Source of the DNA: Candidatus Buchananbacteria bacterium RIFCSPHIGHO2_02_FULL_39_17
GTDB lineage: Bacteria; Patescibacteriota; Patescibacteriia; Buchananbacterales; UBA6539
NCBI GenBank assembly: GCA_001817425.1
Contig: MHII01000023.1
Coordinates: 8,776 to 42,729, forward strand
DNA: 33,954 nucleotides
Direction of reading: 5' to 3'
Part shown: in pieces, positions 7,900 to 18,282 of the stretch
How the letters are laid out: the number at the start of each line of letters is the position of its first letter
Numbering within the stretch: the stretch's first letter is position 1
Translations under genes and position numbers: made by a program
The notes under the pieces: model-generated
What the model saw: only the letters and a program-made list of their open reading frames with translations
The model's database searches: none
Told to the model about the DNA's origin: nothing

Positions 7900-7927
7900 T
7901 TGACAAATTCAAAATTTTTCTTATAAT
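7900..7927 (+). promoter_or_regulatory. Strong promoter of the ATP synthase operon
   Basis: Perfect TTGACA (7900-7905), a 16-base spacer, then perfect TATAAT (7922-7927). The leader to atpI is about 67 bases and contains a hairpin (AGCAAAATT with AATTTTGCCT, about 7942-7986) that could affect translation or stability. Confidence 0.85.
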
Positions 7928-8000
7928 AGGGATATTTAAAATAGCAAAATTGTTTAATTTTCTATCCTAGCGCTAAATTTTGCCTAGAATATTTTAATTT

Positions 8001-8270
8001 ATGAAAGGTTACAATCAGTCAATTATTGTTTTCGGCGTGGCTTTAGCCTGGTGGTTGGCGGTGCCAATCGTGACGGCCATAATTATTGGTAATTTTTTTG
8101 ATCAACAATTTAATATTAAGCCGTGGGGGTTAGTGTTTGCCATTAGTTTTGCTTTTTTGGTTTCTAACGCCGGCATTATTCGGCAAGGCCTAAAATTAAT
8201 GAAACGTTTAGAGCAAGAAGACGCCCTAAAAAAAGATTTAATGAAAAAAGATAACCATGAGTCAAAATAA
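8001..8270 (+). CDS. atpI: ATP synthase-associated AtpI/AtpZ-like membrane protein
   Basis: An 89-residue protein with two hydrophobic segments (about 8-30 and 40-62) and a charged C-terminal tail (KRLEQEDALKKDLMKKDNHESK). Position and topology match the small AtpI/AtpZ family found at the head of F-ATP synthase operons. In other bacteria members help c-ring assembly or carry divalent cations. It is the first gene of the operon, and its 3' end overlaps atpB by 14 bases, suggesting translational coupling. Confidence 0.8.
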   Translation: MKGYNQSIIVFGVALAWWLAVPIVTAIIIGNFFDQQFNIKPWGLVFAISFAFLVSNAGIIRQGLKLMKRLEQEDALKKDLMKKDNHESK

Positions 8271-9165
8271 TCTGGAAAATTTAAGTGACGTTCAAGTTCA
8301 GGCCTCTTCGCCTACCGCAATTGAGGGAAATGCGGGAAAAGTTTATACTGAAGTTAAGCATCAGCCGACCCTATATGCCGAACCGGTGCTGAAGTTTAAA
8401 GATTTTACCGTCACTAATTCATTGCTTACTTCTTGGGTTGTAGTTGGTTTAATTGTGATTTTTTCTGTCATTATCCGTTTTAGAATCAGCCGGATCCCTC
8501 AAGGCTTTCAAAATTATTTAGAAGTGATGGTTGATGGCGCTTTGAAACTCGCCGACAGCGTGACGGGCAATCGTCAGAGTTCTTTAAAATTTTTGCCGAT
8601 TGTTTTTCCACTTTTTATTTTTATTTTGTTAAATAATTGGCTGGGTTTATTACCGGGTATTGGTTCGATCGGATATTTCGCGAACGAAGGTGGGCATCAA
8701 ATATTTATTCCTTTTTTTCGCGGCGGGACAGCGGATTTGAACACGACTTTGGCGCTTGCCATTTTGGCGGTGATTATGACTCATATTTTTGGGGTGATGA
8801 CGGTTAATTTTTGGCACCATTTTAATCGCTTTTTTGGCTTGAAATATTTTTTGGAGTTGCCGAAAAAAATTTTTAGGGATAGAGAATACACGGCGATTTT
8901 AATTCAGCCGATTAATTTTTTGGTCGGCTTAATTGAGCTGATCGGTGAATTAGCCAAAGTGGCTTCCCTCTCCTTCCGACTTTTTGGTAATGTTTTTGCC
9001 GGCGAAGTTTTATTGGGGGCAATAGCGTTGATTTTTGCCTACCTTTTGCCAATCCCATTTATTTTTTTAGAAATTTTGGTTGGTATCATTCAGGCCTTAA
9101 TTTTTGCCATGCTGACCTTGGTTTTTCTAACCGTGGCGACAGCTGACCATGGTTCAAGTCATTAA
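8257..9165 (+). CDS. atpB: F-ATP synthase subunit a
   Basis: Membrane stator subunit that forms the ion half-channels of Fo. It has 302 residues and several hydrophobic helices after a polar N-terminus of about 60 residues. The essential Arg of the family is R241 in SLSFRLFGN, followed by FAGEVLL as expected. The C-terminal helix pair ends in LTVATADHG. The long polar N-terminus (SSPTAIEGNAGKVYTE) is variable in the family. The start overlaps atpI. Confidence 0.96.
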   Translation: MSQNNLENLSDVQVQASSPTAIEGNAGKVYTEVKHQPTLYAEPVLKFKDFTVTNSLLTSWVVVGLIVIFSVIIRFRISRIPQGFQNYLEVMVDGALKLADSVTGNRQSSLKFLPIVFPLFIFILLNNWLGLLPGIGSIGYFANEGGHQIFIPFFRGGTADLNTTLALAILAVIMTHIFGVMTVNFWHHFNRFFGLKYFLELPKKIFRDREYTAILIQPINFLVGLIELIGELAKVASLSFRLFGNVFAGEVLLGAIALIFAYLLPIPFIFLEILVGIIQALIFAMLTLVFLTVATADHGSSH

Positions 9166-9444
<279 letters not shown>

Positions 9445-9472
9445 ATTTTGAGGTAGATCAAGGCTAAGTTTT

Positions 9473-9997
9473 ATGGAGTCAATTATTGCGACTTTTCACT
9501 TGGATTGGAAATTGGTTTTGGCGCAACTGGTTAATTTTGCGTTAGTCGTTTTTGTGCTGTGGTTTTTTGTTTTAAAGCCTTTAACTAAGGTGATGGGCGA
9601 GAGAAGTCAGGAAATTGAGAAAAGTTTAATCCAAACCAAAGAAATTGAAGAAAAGTTTAAAGAAGCCGAAAAGGAAAGGGCGGAAATTTTAAAAGAGAGC
9701 CGGCGTCAAGCCCAAAAAATTATTGCTCAAGCAAAAATTTTAGCTGACAGTGAACGGGAAAAAATTATTGAATCGGCAAGGCTAAAAGTAGAAAAAATCG
9801 TTGAGGATTCTAAAACCAATTTGGCTTTTCAAAAAAAACAGGTCTTGGCGGAAATTCATCAATATTTAGCGGATTTGGTGGTTGGCGCTTGCGAAAAAAT
9901 TTTGCCGTCAGTGATGGATAAAAAAATTGATCACGCCTTAGCCGATAAAGTTTTAGCCGAAGTGGAAAAGCAGGATTGGCAAAACAAAAAATTATGA
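9473..9997 (+). CDS. atpF: F-ATP synthase subunit b
   Basis: Peripheral-stalk subunit of 174 residues. It has a single N-terminal membrane helix (about 12-36, LAQLVNFALVVFVLWFFVLKP) followed by a long charged coiled coil rich in E, K, R and A (RSQEIEKSL... to the C-terminus). This is the standard b-subunit design. Its TGA stop overlaps the atpH start as ATGA, so the two genes are probably translationally coupled. Confidence 0.95.
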   Translation: MESIIATFHLDWKLVLAQLVNFALVVFVLWFFVLKPLTKVMGERSQEIEKSLIQTKEIEEKFKEAEKERAEILKESRRQAQKIIAQAKILADSEREKIIESARLKVEKIVEDSKTNLAFQKKQVLAEIHQYLADLVVGACEKILPSVMDKKIDHALADKVLAEVEKQDWQNKKL

Positions 9998-10416
9998 AAG
10001 TTTCCAGCAAACAATATGCCCAAAGTTTATATCAGGCGCTAGAACAAACGCCCCAAAATCACTGGGAAAATATTTTTAATAACTTTGTGGTATTACTGGC
10101 GAAAAATCATTTATTGAGCCAAGCGCCAAAAATTTTTATAGAATTTAAAAAATATTATAATGACCAAAAAGGCATTATCGAGTTCCAAGTTAAAACACCA
10201 GTGCCATTGAATAGTGAACAGCGCCAGAGCCTCACGCAGCGCCTAAAAGAAATTACCGGCCAAAAAATTGAGCTAATTGAGAGTTTAGACCGCGCCTTGA
10301 TCGGCGGTCTGGTTTTACAAACAGCGGATTTGTCAATTGACGGCAGCTTAAAAAATAATCTTCAAGATTTGAAAAAAGAGATTAGTTTAGATATTAATTA
10401 TTTGTCTGAAACTTAA
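9994..10416 (+). CDS. atpH: F-ATP synthase subunit delta
   Basis: A 140-residue soluble stator subunit that links the peripheral stalk to the top of F1. The ATG at 9994 is preferred because it forms an ATGA overlap with atpF and gives the family N-terminus MKVSSKQYAQSLYQAL. An in-frame TTG at 9976 would add six residues. The C-terminal part has the typical IELIESLDRALIGGLVLQ stretch. Divergent in sequence, as this subunit usually is, but order and motif make the call safe. Confidence 0.92.
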   Translation: MKVSSKQYAQSLYQALEQTPQNHWENIFNNFVVLLAKNHLLSQAPKIFIEFKKYYNDQKGIIEFQVKTPVPLNSEQRQSLTQRLKEITGQKIELIESLDRALIGGLVLQTADLSIDGSLKNNLQDLKKEISLDINYLSET

Positions 10417-10422
10417 AAAGGT

Positions 10423-11934
10423 ATGGATAAAAATCAGATTTTAGAAGCTTTAACGAAAAAAATTAAAGAACACGAAAGCCAGGTTAAGCTTGAGAAAACC
10501 GGCACGGTTTTTGAAGTCGGCGACGGAATTGCTAAAATTTCTGGTTTGACTCAAGCGATGGCTGGTGAAATGCTTGACTTTGGCCATGATGTTAGCGGGG
10601 TAGTTTTAAATTTAGAAGAGGACTTCGTGGGCGCTATTTTGCTCGGTGATTATAAATTAATTAGGGAAGGGTCATTGGTTAAAAGTACGGAACGGATTTT
10701 GTCTGTGCCGGTTGGTCCGGCGTTAATTGGTCGGGTCGTTGATCCTTTGGGGCAGGCCTTAGATGGTCGGGAACCAATTGTCGGTGATAAATTTTACCCG
10801 ATTGAAAAAATCGCGCCTCGCGTCATCACCCGCCAGCCGGTCAACACGCCCCTGCAAACCGGAATTAAAATAATTGATGCGATGATTCCCATTGGCCGGG
10901 GCCAGCGCGAATTGATTATTGGCGACCGGCAAACCGGAAAAACGGCCATTGCCATTGACACCATTATCAATCAAAAAGGTCAGAATGTGATTTGCCTTTA
11001 TGTCAGTATCGGTCAAAAGGAAGCTAAGTTGGCCAGAATTGTCAGTGAGCTGGCTGAACGTGGAGCCATGGAATATACCACGGTCGTGGCGGCTAATGCC
11101 TCTGATCCGGCATCGTTACTTTATTTAGCGCCATTTGCCGGCTGTGCCATGGGCGAATATTTTATGGACCAAGGCCAAGATGTTTTAGTGGTTTATGACG
11201 ATTTATCCAAGCACGCGGTTGCTTATCGGCAAGTTTCGCTTTTATTGCGCCGGCCGCCGGGGCGTGAAGCCTATCCAGGCGATATTTTTTATCTTCACTC
11301 GCGCTTATTAGAGCGGGCCGCCAGATTAAACGATGACCATGGCGGCGGTTCATTAACCGCTTTGCCGATTATTGAAACTCAAGCGGGCGATATCTCTGCT
11401 TATATTCCGACTAACGTAATTTCCATTACGGACGGCCAAATATTTTTAGAAACTGATTTATTCTATCAAGGCATTCGACCAGCGATGAATACCGGCCTTT
11501 CCGTTTCCCGCGTTGGTTCAGCCGCCCAGATTAAAGCGATGAAAAAAGTCGCGGGTCGGCTTAAGCTGGAAATGGCGCAATTTCGCGAATTGGCCACCTT
11601 TGCCCAGTTTGGTTCTGATTTAGATGAAATTACGAAGCGGCAGATTAATCGTGGCCGGCGTTTAACTGAAGTTTTAAAGCAAGGCCAGTATCAACCCATG
11701 CCTGTCGTGGAACAAGTCATCATCCTCTATGCCGTGACTCATGGTTTTTTGGATAATGTGCCGGTGGAAAAAGTCAGTGATTTTGAAAAAGATTTTTTGA
11801 GTTACTGCCAAATTCATGGCCAAAAACTTTTCGCTGATATGATCCAAACTAAAGAATTGACGGAGGGTCAGGAAGAAGAATTAAAAAAATTAATTGCCGA
11901 ATTTAAACAAACCCTTGATTATTTAGAAAGTTAA
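10423..11934 (+). CDS. atpA: F-ATP synthase subunit alpha
   Basis: Non-catalytic nucleotide-binding F1 subunit of 503 residues. The N-terminal beta barrel includes [16 protein letters not shown]. The Walker A motif is GDRQTGKT at 167-174, the Walker B region is [12 protein letters not shown] near 257-268, and the signature [17 protein letters not shown] contains the arginine finger R363. All expected elements are present at normal length. It begins six bases after the atpH stop. Confidence 0.97.
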   Translation: MDKNQILEALTKKIKEHESQVKLEKTGTVFEVGDGIAKISGLTQAMAGEMLDFGHDVSGVVLNLEEDFVGAILLGDYKLIREGSLVKSTERILSVPVGPALIGRVVDPLGQALDGREPIVGDKFYPIEKIAPRVITRQPVNTPLQTGIKIIDAMIPIGRGQRELIIGDRQTGKTAIAIDTIINQKGQNVICLYVSIGQKEAKLARIVSELAERGAMEYTTVVAANASDPASLLYLAPFAGCAMGEYFMDQGQDVLVVYDDLSKHAVAYRQVSLLLRRPPGREAYPGDIFYLHSRLLERAARLNDDHGGGSLTALPIIETQAGDISAYIPTNVISITDGQIFLETDLFYQGIRPAMNTGLSVSRVGSAAQIKAMKKVAGRLKLEMAQFRELATFAQFGSDLDEITKRQINRGRRLTEVLKQGQYQPMPVVEQVIILYAVTHGFLDNVPVEKVSDFEKDFLSYCQIHGQKLFADMIQTKELTEGQEEELKKLIAEFKQTLDYLES

Positions 11935-11942
11935 GATTCGTT

Positions 11943-12875
11943 ATGGCTCAAACAACAAAAATTATTCGGCGGCGTTTGCGCTCAATTAATAATACCAAAA
12001 AAATTACTAAAGCGATGGAGATGGTGGCGGCGGTTAAAATGAGAAAAGCGACGATGGCCGCACTGGCCGCCCGGCCTTATGCTTTGGCGGGTTGGGAAAT
12101 GGCTTTACGTTTAGTGAGAAAAGTAGCGCTGGATCAGCACCCTTTATTAATCCAAGAAAATAAAAGTAAAAAAGTTTTACTGGTTCTTTTTTCCGGCAAT
12201 CGCGGTCTTTGCGGCGGCTTTAATAGCCGGATTGTTAGTCAAGCGATCCTTGAGGTTTTAGAAAGAAAAAACCAAGGCGCGAGCGAAATTGATTGGGTCA
12301 CCGTGGGCCGGAAGGGGACGGAATTTTTAATCCGTCAGCGGCAAAAGGTGATTGCCGAATTTGAAAAACCAGAAATTGCCGAGGAGATAACCGAAATTTT
12401 GGCTCTTACCCAAATGATTACTCAAGCCTACTTGGCGGGCGATTATGGTCACGTGGTGCTGGCTTACACCGATTTTATTAGTCCGCTGGTCCAAAAGCCA
12501 AGAATTAGACAATTATTGCCTTTTCTATTTCAACCTGATTTGGCGCTGGGAGCAGTCGGAGAGCAGAATGAGTCTGGGATTAATTTAAGTCAAAAAACAG
12601 GCGAAGCGAATTTTGAATTTTTATTTGAACCAAGTCCAATTCAAGTTTTAAATCAATTACTGCCGCGTTTAATTGAAATTCAATTATATCAAGCCTTATT
12701 GGAATCAAGCGCGAGCGAGCATTCGGCAAGAATGCTGGCCATGAAAAATGCGAGCGAAGCCGCAGTCGATCTGATTGAGGATTTAACTTTACTTTATAAT
12801 CAAGCCCGGCAGTCAAATATTACCCGGGAGATTGCTGAAATTTCCGTGGGCAAAGCCGCTTTAGAAAGTGAATAA
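11943..12875 (+). CDS. atpG: F-ATP synthase subunit gamma
   Basis: The rotating central shaft of F1, 310 residues. The N-terminal helix reads RRRLRSINNTKKITKAMEMVAAVKMRKA and the C-terminal helix SEHSARMLAMKNASEAAVDL to the end. These two helices form the conserved shaft. The middle Rossmann-like part (LVLFSGNRGLCGGFNSRI) is also typical. A repeat-rich 232-base spacer separates it from atpD, unlike the tight spacing elsewhere in the operon. Confidence 0.95.
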   Translation: MAQTTKIIRRRLRSINNTKKITKAMEMVAAVKMRKATMAALAARPYALAGWEMALRLVRKVALDQHPLLIQENKSKKVLLVLFSGNRGLCGGFNSRIVSQAILEVLERKNQGASEIDWVTVGRKGTEFLIRQRQKVIAEFEKPEIAEEITEILALTQMITQAYLAGDYGHVVLAYTDFISPLVQKPRIRQLLPFLFQPDLALGAVGEQNESGINLSQKTGEANFEFLFEPSPIQVLNQLLPRLIEIQLYQALLESSASEHSARMLAMKNASEAAVDLIEDLTLLYNQARQSNITREIAEISVGKAALESE

Positions 12876-14960
<2,085 letters not shown>

Positions 14961-15007
14961 TTAATTGGGAGAGAGGAAGGGCGATTAATTAAAAAAGGGA
15001 GAAAAAA

Positions 15008-15430
15008 ATGGCGAATCATGTCACCATGAATTCATTAGTCATTTGTTGTATTGATGGCCGGATGAAGCTTTCGGCTTTAGCGGAATTGTTTGCTCAAAAC
15101 AGCTTGCCCGAAGGCACTTATGATAAGGTTTTTTTGGCTGGTTCAGGCATGGCTTTAATTAAAGGCACGATGACCGAAGAGCAGGCCTTGCTTGAGCAAA
15201 TTAGATTGGCAAAAAAATTGCATCAGATTAATGAGGTGGTTGTGGTTTTGCATGATGATTGCGGCGCTTATAGAATTCATGATCCAATCGCGGAAGCTGA
15301 AGTTCAAGAAAAAGATTTGGTGACCATTGCCCAAAAGCTCAAAGGTATTTTTCTTAACTTAGGCGTCCGCGGAGGAATTATCAAGGGGACGGCCAGTGGG
15401 GAATTAAGCCTGGCATTAGAGATTTTATAG
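15008..15430 (+). CDS. Small beta-carbonic-anhydrase-like protein
   Basis: A 140-residue protein with the beta-class carbonic anhydrase signature C14-x-D16-x-R18 (CIDGRM) and the second zinc site H82-x-x-C85 (LHDDCGAY). The complete Cys-His-Cys zinc site and the Asp-Arg dyad are therefore present. It is much shorter than classical beta enzymes, so hydration of CO2 is plausible but not certain; related short proteins may act on other small molecules. The Shine-Dalgarno GGGAG (14998-15002) lies 5 bases before the ATG. It follows atpC by 47 bases with no terminator between them, so it is likely cotranscribed with the ATP synthase operon. Confidence 0.8.
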   Translation: MANHVTMNSLVICCIDGRMKLSALAELFAQNSLPEGTYDKVFLAGSGMALIKGTMTEEQALLEQIRLAKKLHQINEVVVVLHDDCGAYRIHDPIAEAEVQEKDLVTIAQKLKGIFLNLGVRGGIIKGTASGELSLALEIL

Positions 15431-15457
15431 GCAAGGAAATTTTCGCCTTTATCTATT

Positions 15458-15486
15458 GGATCGAGTTTTGCGCTCGATCCTTTTAA
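15458..15486 (+). terminator. Rho-independent terminator of the atp transcript
   Basis: GGATCGAG (15458-15465) and CTCGATCC (15473-15480) form a perfect 8-bp stem followed by TTTT. It closes the atpI-to-carbonic-anhydrase-like unit. Confidence 0.85.
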
Positions 15487-15530
15487 TAATTAAGAGCTTG
15501 AGGTTAACCCCGTCCGCAAGAGGGCCGGGG

Positions 15531-15559
15531 TTGACAAAAATCGCAACTTGTGCTAGACT
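15531..15559 (+). promoter_or_regulatory. Promoter of the zinc-ribbon gene
   Basis: TTGACA (15531-15536), a 17-base spacer, TAGACT (15554-15559). A GC-rich hairpin (AACCCCG/CGGGGTT, 15506-15532) abuts and overlaps the first bases of the -35. Confidence 0.65.
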
Positions 15560-15666
15560 GGGTTTAATAATTAATTAAGTATTTTGTCATTTAATTTTTC
15601 AAACAAGTCTAAACCAATTAGCTTTTTGAATTTTTAAATCAAGCAAAGTACATCAAGGTCAATTAG

Positions 15667-15840
15667 ATGGATAATCAAGGAAGCTTCGGTCCGCGGCAGA
15701 TGTTCAAAGGTAATTGGACTTGTTCCAATTGTGGAACAGAAATTACGGAACTGCCGTTTGAACCGGATGGTAGCCGGCCAATTTTTTGTCGGGATTGTCA
15801 CCGACAGCAACGGCAAGATCGGCCGCGTAAAAGATTCTAA
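15667..15840 (+). CDS. Small zinc-ribbon protein, 57 aa
   Basis: Encodes a 57-residue protein with two CxxC knuckles, CSNC (19-22) and CRDC (41-44), separated by 18 residues. A basic C-terminus follows (HRQQRQDRPRKRF). The spacing and the sequence around the knuckles (WTCSNCGTEITELPF, RPIFCRDC) resemble the CxxC-x17-CxxC zinc-ribbon family, small proteins common in CPR and deep-branching bacteria and of unproven role, perhaps nucleic-acid binding. It is a single-gene unit with its own promoter and a very strong terminator, which suggests high expression. Confidence 0.85.
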   Translation: MDNQGSFGPRQMFKGNWTCSNCGTEITELPFEPDGSRPIFCRDCHRQQRQDRPRKRF

Positions 15841-15874
15841 ATTTTTCTTGTAAAAATTTTATTAGAAGTCTTTT

Positions 15875-15911
15875 AAGAAAAGCCCCTGAATTGGGGCTTT
15901 TCTTTTTTTTG
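15875..15911 (+). terminator. Strong rho-independent terminator
   Basis: AGAAAAGCCCC pairs perfectly with GGGGCTTTTCT over a 6-base loop and is followed by a long T-run (to 15910). It ends the zinc-ribbon transcript. Confidence 0.92.
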
Positions 15912-15913
15912 AC

Positions 15914-15937
15914 CCCGCACCATGCGGGCATTTTTTT
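15914..15937 (+). terminator. Second hairpin with T-run
   Basis: CCCGC (15914-15918) and GCGGG (15924-15928), loop ACCAT, then CA and seven T. It is a back-up terminator immediately after the first one. Its CCCCGCACC core is shared with other repeats in the window. Confidence 0.7.
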
Positions 15938-16102
15938 GATTATATAATTTTGATTTAATTTACACTTTTTTAATTTGTGAGGGGCAAAAAAAGATTATTT
16001 TTAAAATTCTCTTTGATATACCCGCACGTTTTATTCTAAATAGAAATGCGACATAGGATGATATAATTACAAGGTATCTAACTAGTAATTATCGTCAAAA
16101 CT

Positions 16103-16533
16103 ATGCCGCACTATGATTCTATCACAAAGATCAAGATTTGTTGGAGTTTGTATCTAAATGGGGGTGTCTCCTGAAGAAATTCCAAAACAACTGGGAATTC
16201 ACAGGGCGACCATCTATCGTTGGCTTAACGGTATTAAATTGAAAGGGATCAATCAATTTATCAGGGATTACAAACAAGCCAAGAAAGGCAGAAGACAACC
16301 CAGAAAAACTAATCCAGTAATCAAGGCCAGAATTTACCAAATCAGAAAAGAAAAACATAATTGTTGTGGTGAAAAGATTAAATATTTCCTTAAAGCAGAA
16401 CATAACCAAGTAGTTTCCGTTTCAACAATCTATCGTATTTTAAATGAAAAATACCAACTAAGCTCAAAATGAAAAAAGTACTGTAAACGAGGGCATCTTA
16501 GAAAAGGCGAAAAACCAAGGGAATCTATTGTGT
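16103..16533 (+). pseudogene. Broken IS481-like transposase, N-terminal part only
   Basis: ATG at 16103 reads MPHYDSITKIKICWSLYLNG and then goes out of frame at a run of five G (16160-16164). The +1 frame from 16158 continues as GVSPEEIPKQLGIHRATIYRWLNG, a helix-turn-helix typical of IS481/IS3-like transposases, to LNEKYQLSSK. There a TGA (16470-16472) replaces an expected Trp codon (next residues KKYCKRGHLRKGEKPRES). Homology-like sequence stops near 16530, before the DDE catalytic core. An 8-bp inverted repeat (ATAATTAC/GTAATTAT, 16063-16092) precedes the gene. It is inactive: frameshift, nonsense codon and loss of the catalytic domain. Confidence 0.8.
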
Positions 16534-16534
16534 A

Positions 16535-16835
16535 TTGGAACAGCTGAAAGGAACTCAAAAAATGGTTGAATTCATATATAACCTATATGATGAAATTAAA
16601 TTATCATTTAAGCAAAATAAATCACCATACTTGGTGTCCTTTCTTGATTTTATATTTGCTAATCCTATGTTTATCGCAGCTCAAGCGACTAAAGAAATTA
16701 AAGCATCATCTAATTTTATAATTTAAGAGGTTAATTAAGACCTTCCAACAGGCAAAAATTATAGAAGATACTGGTGCCTTATTAAATAGATCTAAGCTTT
16801 ATACTTTTGAAGGTTTACTTAAAATACTAAAATAA
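16535..16835 (+). pseudogene. Remnant of a Fic-family protein, C-terminal part
   Basis: The first part reads SPYLVSFLDFIFANPMFIAAQATKEIKASSNFI and, after a frame change near 16724-16733, continues as LIKTFQQAKIIEDTGALLNRSKLYTFEGLLKIL and stops. This matches the C-terminal winged helix of Fic proteins (domain pattern: -YL--LLD-LF-NP--T---A---L-VS---A, then --L---GI-----G--RNR-Y-Y--LL-IL). The catalytic Fic core (HPFxxGNGR) is absent. The fragment is joined directly to the transposase remnant, so both are debris. The identification is from pattern recognition, not from an alignment. Confidence 0.6.
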
Positions 16836-16854
16836 AATTTGTTCGGAGAAAATC

Positions 16855-16883
16855 AAAAAACTACTCATACCGAGTAGTTTTTT
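16855..16883. terminator. Bidirectional terminator
   Basis: AAAAAACTACTC (16855-16866) pairs perfectly with GAGTAGTTTTTT (16872-16883). A-run and T-run make it work on both strands: for the Fic remnant and, potentially, for the minus-strand gene to its right. Confidence 0.85.
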
Positions 16884-16970
16884 GGTGGGGTCGGGAAAGG
16901 GACGACGTTAGAACTAAACTATTTACGATTATTGGGGAATTGAGAGATTTTTTTATCACGGATCATTTTA

Positions 16971-17717
16971 CTAAACTTGAAGTTTTTCCTTTAGGTATTG
17001 CTCCATTAAGCCGTTAATTACTTTTGAGGCTTTCACGGTCAAATCGGTGATAGTCTCAAGGACTTTATCAGCTTCGCCCGCCATGGTCATGCAGCTTTCT
17101 AAATATGATTGTATGGCCGCATCGGCATAGTAGTATCGAGTTTTATAAAAATTTGTTCCTTGAGCAGAATAATATGCTGGCTGATTTACGAATTTTTTAT
17201 AAAAATGATCTCTGAAGCCATTCGCTAATGGTTTGCCAGCGCCATAGTAATGAAAGGTTACATTTGCCCTAATTTGTATTAGCATTTTTTTAAACACTTC
17301 GATTCTCTCATCAGAAAGTTTGGTTGGATGTATTTTGGTAACTTCCAAAAATAAATCCCAAATACTCTTATCTTGTCGTGACAGTTGTTGTTCATATCGA
17401 TTAATAGGGTCTGTGTTAATTATATTTTTATACTCTTCGAGAACGTTTAAAAATTCAGACAATATTGCAGCAAGTAGTTTAATTCTTTGTAATTTTATTC
17501 CATGCCACTCACCCGCATGACCAGAGATTTCTTCTTTTTGTGGTTCTCGATATTCATGTAACCAATTATCAAAAAAAACCAAACCTTTAATATCATTAAA
17601 CATCAAAGCCATTATCAAAAAGAAGCGATCAACATCTCTGTCATTGCTTGGATTATCATCAATTAAGCTAAGTGGTTTTTTATGTCTTAAAGCTCCTAAT
17701 TGAAATTCTTTTTTCAT
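16971..17717 (-). CDS. Hypothetical protein with an RxxxxxH-type motif, 248 aa
   Basis: No family assigned. It looks mainly helical and soluble, with no signal peptide or membrane segment. The stretch IQIRANVTFHYY (about residues 150-161) resembles the R-N-x-x-x-F-H motif seen in several HEPN-like nuclease or helical-bundle families, but this is only suggestive. The ATG at 17717 is preferred. The alternative at 17747 would add MAGQKEKINN and run 25 bases into the upstream gene, and AAGGA lies upstream of 17717, although rather distant. It follows the YHYH gene on the same strand and may be cotranscribed. It is AT-rich like the rest of the island. Confidence 0.7.
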   Translation of the reverse strand: MKKEFQLGALRHKKPLSLIDDNPSNDRDVDRFFLIMALMFNDIKGLVFFDNWLHEYREPQKEEISGHAGEWHGIKLQRIKLLAAILSEFLNVLEEYKNIINTDPINRYEQQLSRQDKSIWDLFLEVTKIHPTKLSDERIEVFKKMLIQIRANVTFHYYGAGKPLANGFRDHFYKKFVNQPAYYSAQGTNFYKTRYYYADAAIQSYLESCMTMAGEADKVLETITDLTVKASKVINGLMEQYLKEKLQV

Positions 17718-17722
17718 ATTAT

Positions 17723-18181
17723 TTATTTTTTCCTTCTGGCCAGCCAATATCCTCCAGCACCGGCGGCACCAAGGCCAATGAGCCAGCCAAGCCAGCTATT
17801 ATCTTCTTCGGTTGATGGTTCATTGTATTCCGTGCCTAATATTTGAGGATTTGGATTATTATTTATATTGCTATTAACCCCGGAGTTGATATCTGCATTA
17901 TTATAGTTAATGTTATCGTTAACTGGTATTGGCTTTTTGTATTCTGGCGCAGGATCTGTATGACCGGTGCCACCAGCACCATAGGTGCTTTTAATCGGTT
18001 CTTCTGGTTGCGGCAAAGCCTTGGCATTATGGCAATGGTATTCACCTGTGCTTAAGCCCCATGATGCACAATTCGTTCGGCATGTATGACAACCATAAGA
18101 ATCAGTTCGGCCGGGGTGAGCTAAACTGGCTAGAGGCCAAAATAATATAATAAAAAGCGCTATGTTGATTAATTTTTTCAT
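17723..18181 (-). CDS. YHYH-type exported protein with C-terminal membrane anchor
   Basis: 152 residues. An N-terminal signal peptide (MKKLINIALFIILFWPLASLA, cleavage likely after LASLA) is followed by HPGRTDSYGCHTCRTNC and STGEYHCHN, the His/Cys-rich pattern of YHYH-domain proteins, probably a metal site. A long Asn/Pro-rich linker (NDNINYNNADINSGVNSN) leads to a C-terminal hydrophobic helix and basic tail (WLGWLIGLGAAGAGGYWLARRKK), a sorting- or anchor-like end. The mature domain is therefore likely displayed at the cell surface. The role is unknown; similar domains are often linked to phages or host contact. Confidence 0.85.
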   Translation of the reverse strand: MKKLINIALFIILFWPLASLAHPGRTDSYGCHTCRTNCASWGLSTGEYHCHNAKALPQPEEPIKSTYGAGGTGHTDPAPEYKKPIPVNDNINYNNADINSGVNSNINNNPNPQILGTEYNEPSTEEDNSWLGWLIGLGAAGAGGYWLARRKK

Positions 18182-18245
18182 GTAATTTTATATTCCTACT
18201 TTTGTTAAAAAGTGTCAAATAAAAAATCACCGAACAGGTAATTTT

Positions 18246-18274
18246 TTGTAACAGAAGAAATTGGGCTGTATAAT
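18246..18274 (+). promoter_or_regulatory. Promoter with almost no leader
   Basis: TTGTAA (18246-18251), a 17-base spacer, perfect TATAAT (18269-18274). The ATG at 18283 is only 8 bases beyond the -10 box, so the mRNA would be leaderless or nearly so. Confidence 0.7.
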
Positions 18275-18282
18275 CATTATAT

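Noticed and set aside
16470-16472. TGA in the transposase as a recoded codon
   Set aside because: TGA serves as a normal stop elsewhere in the window and no intact gene has internal TGA; the element also carries a frameshift and a truncation.
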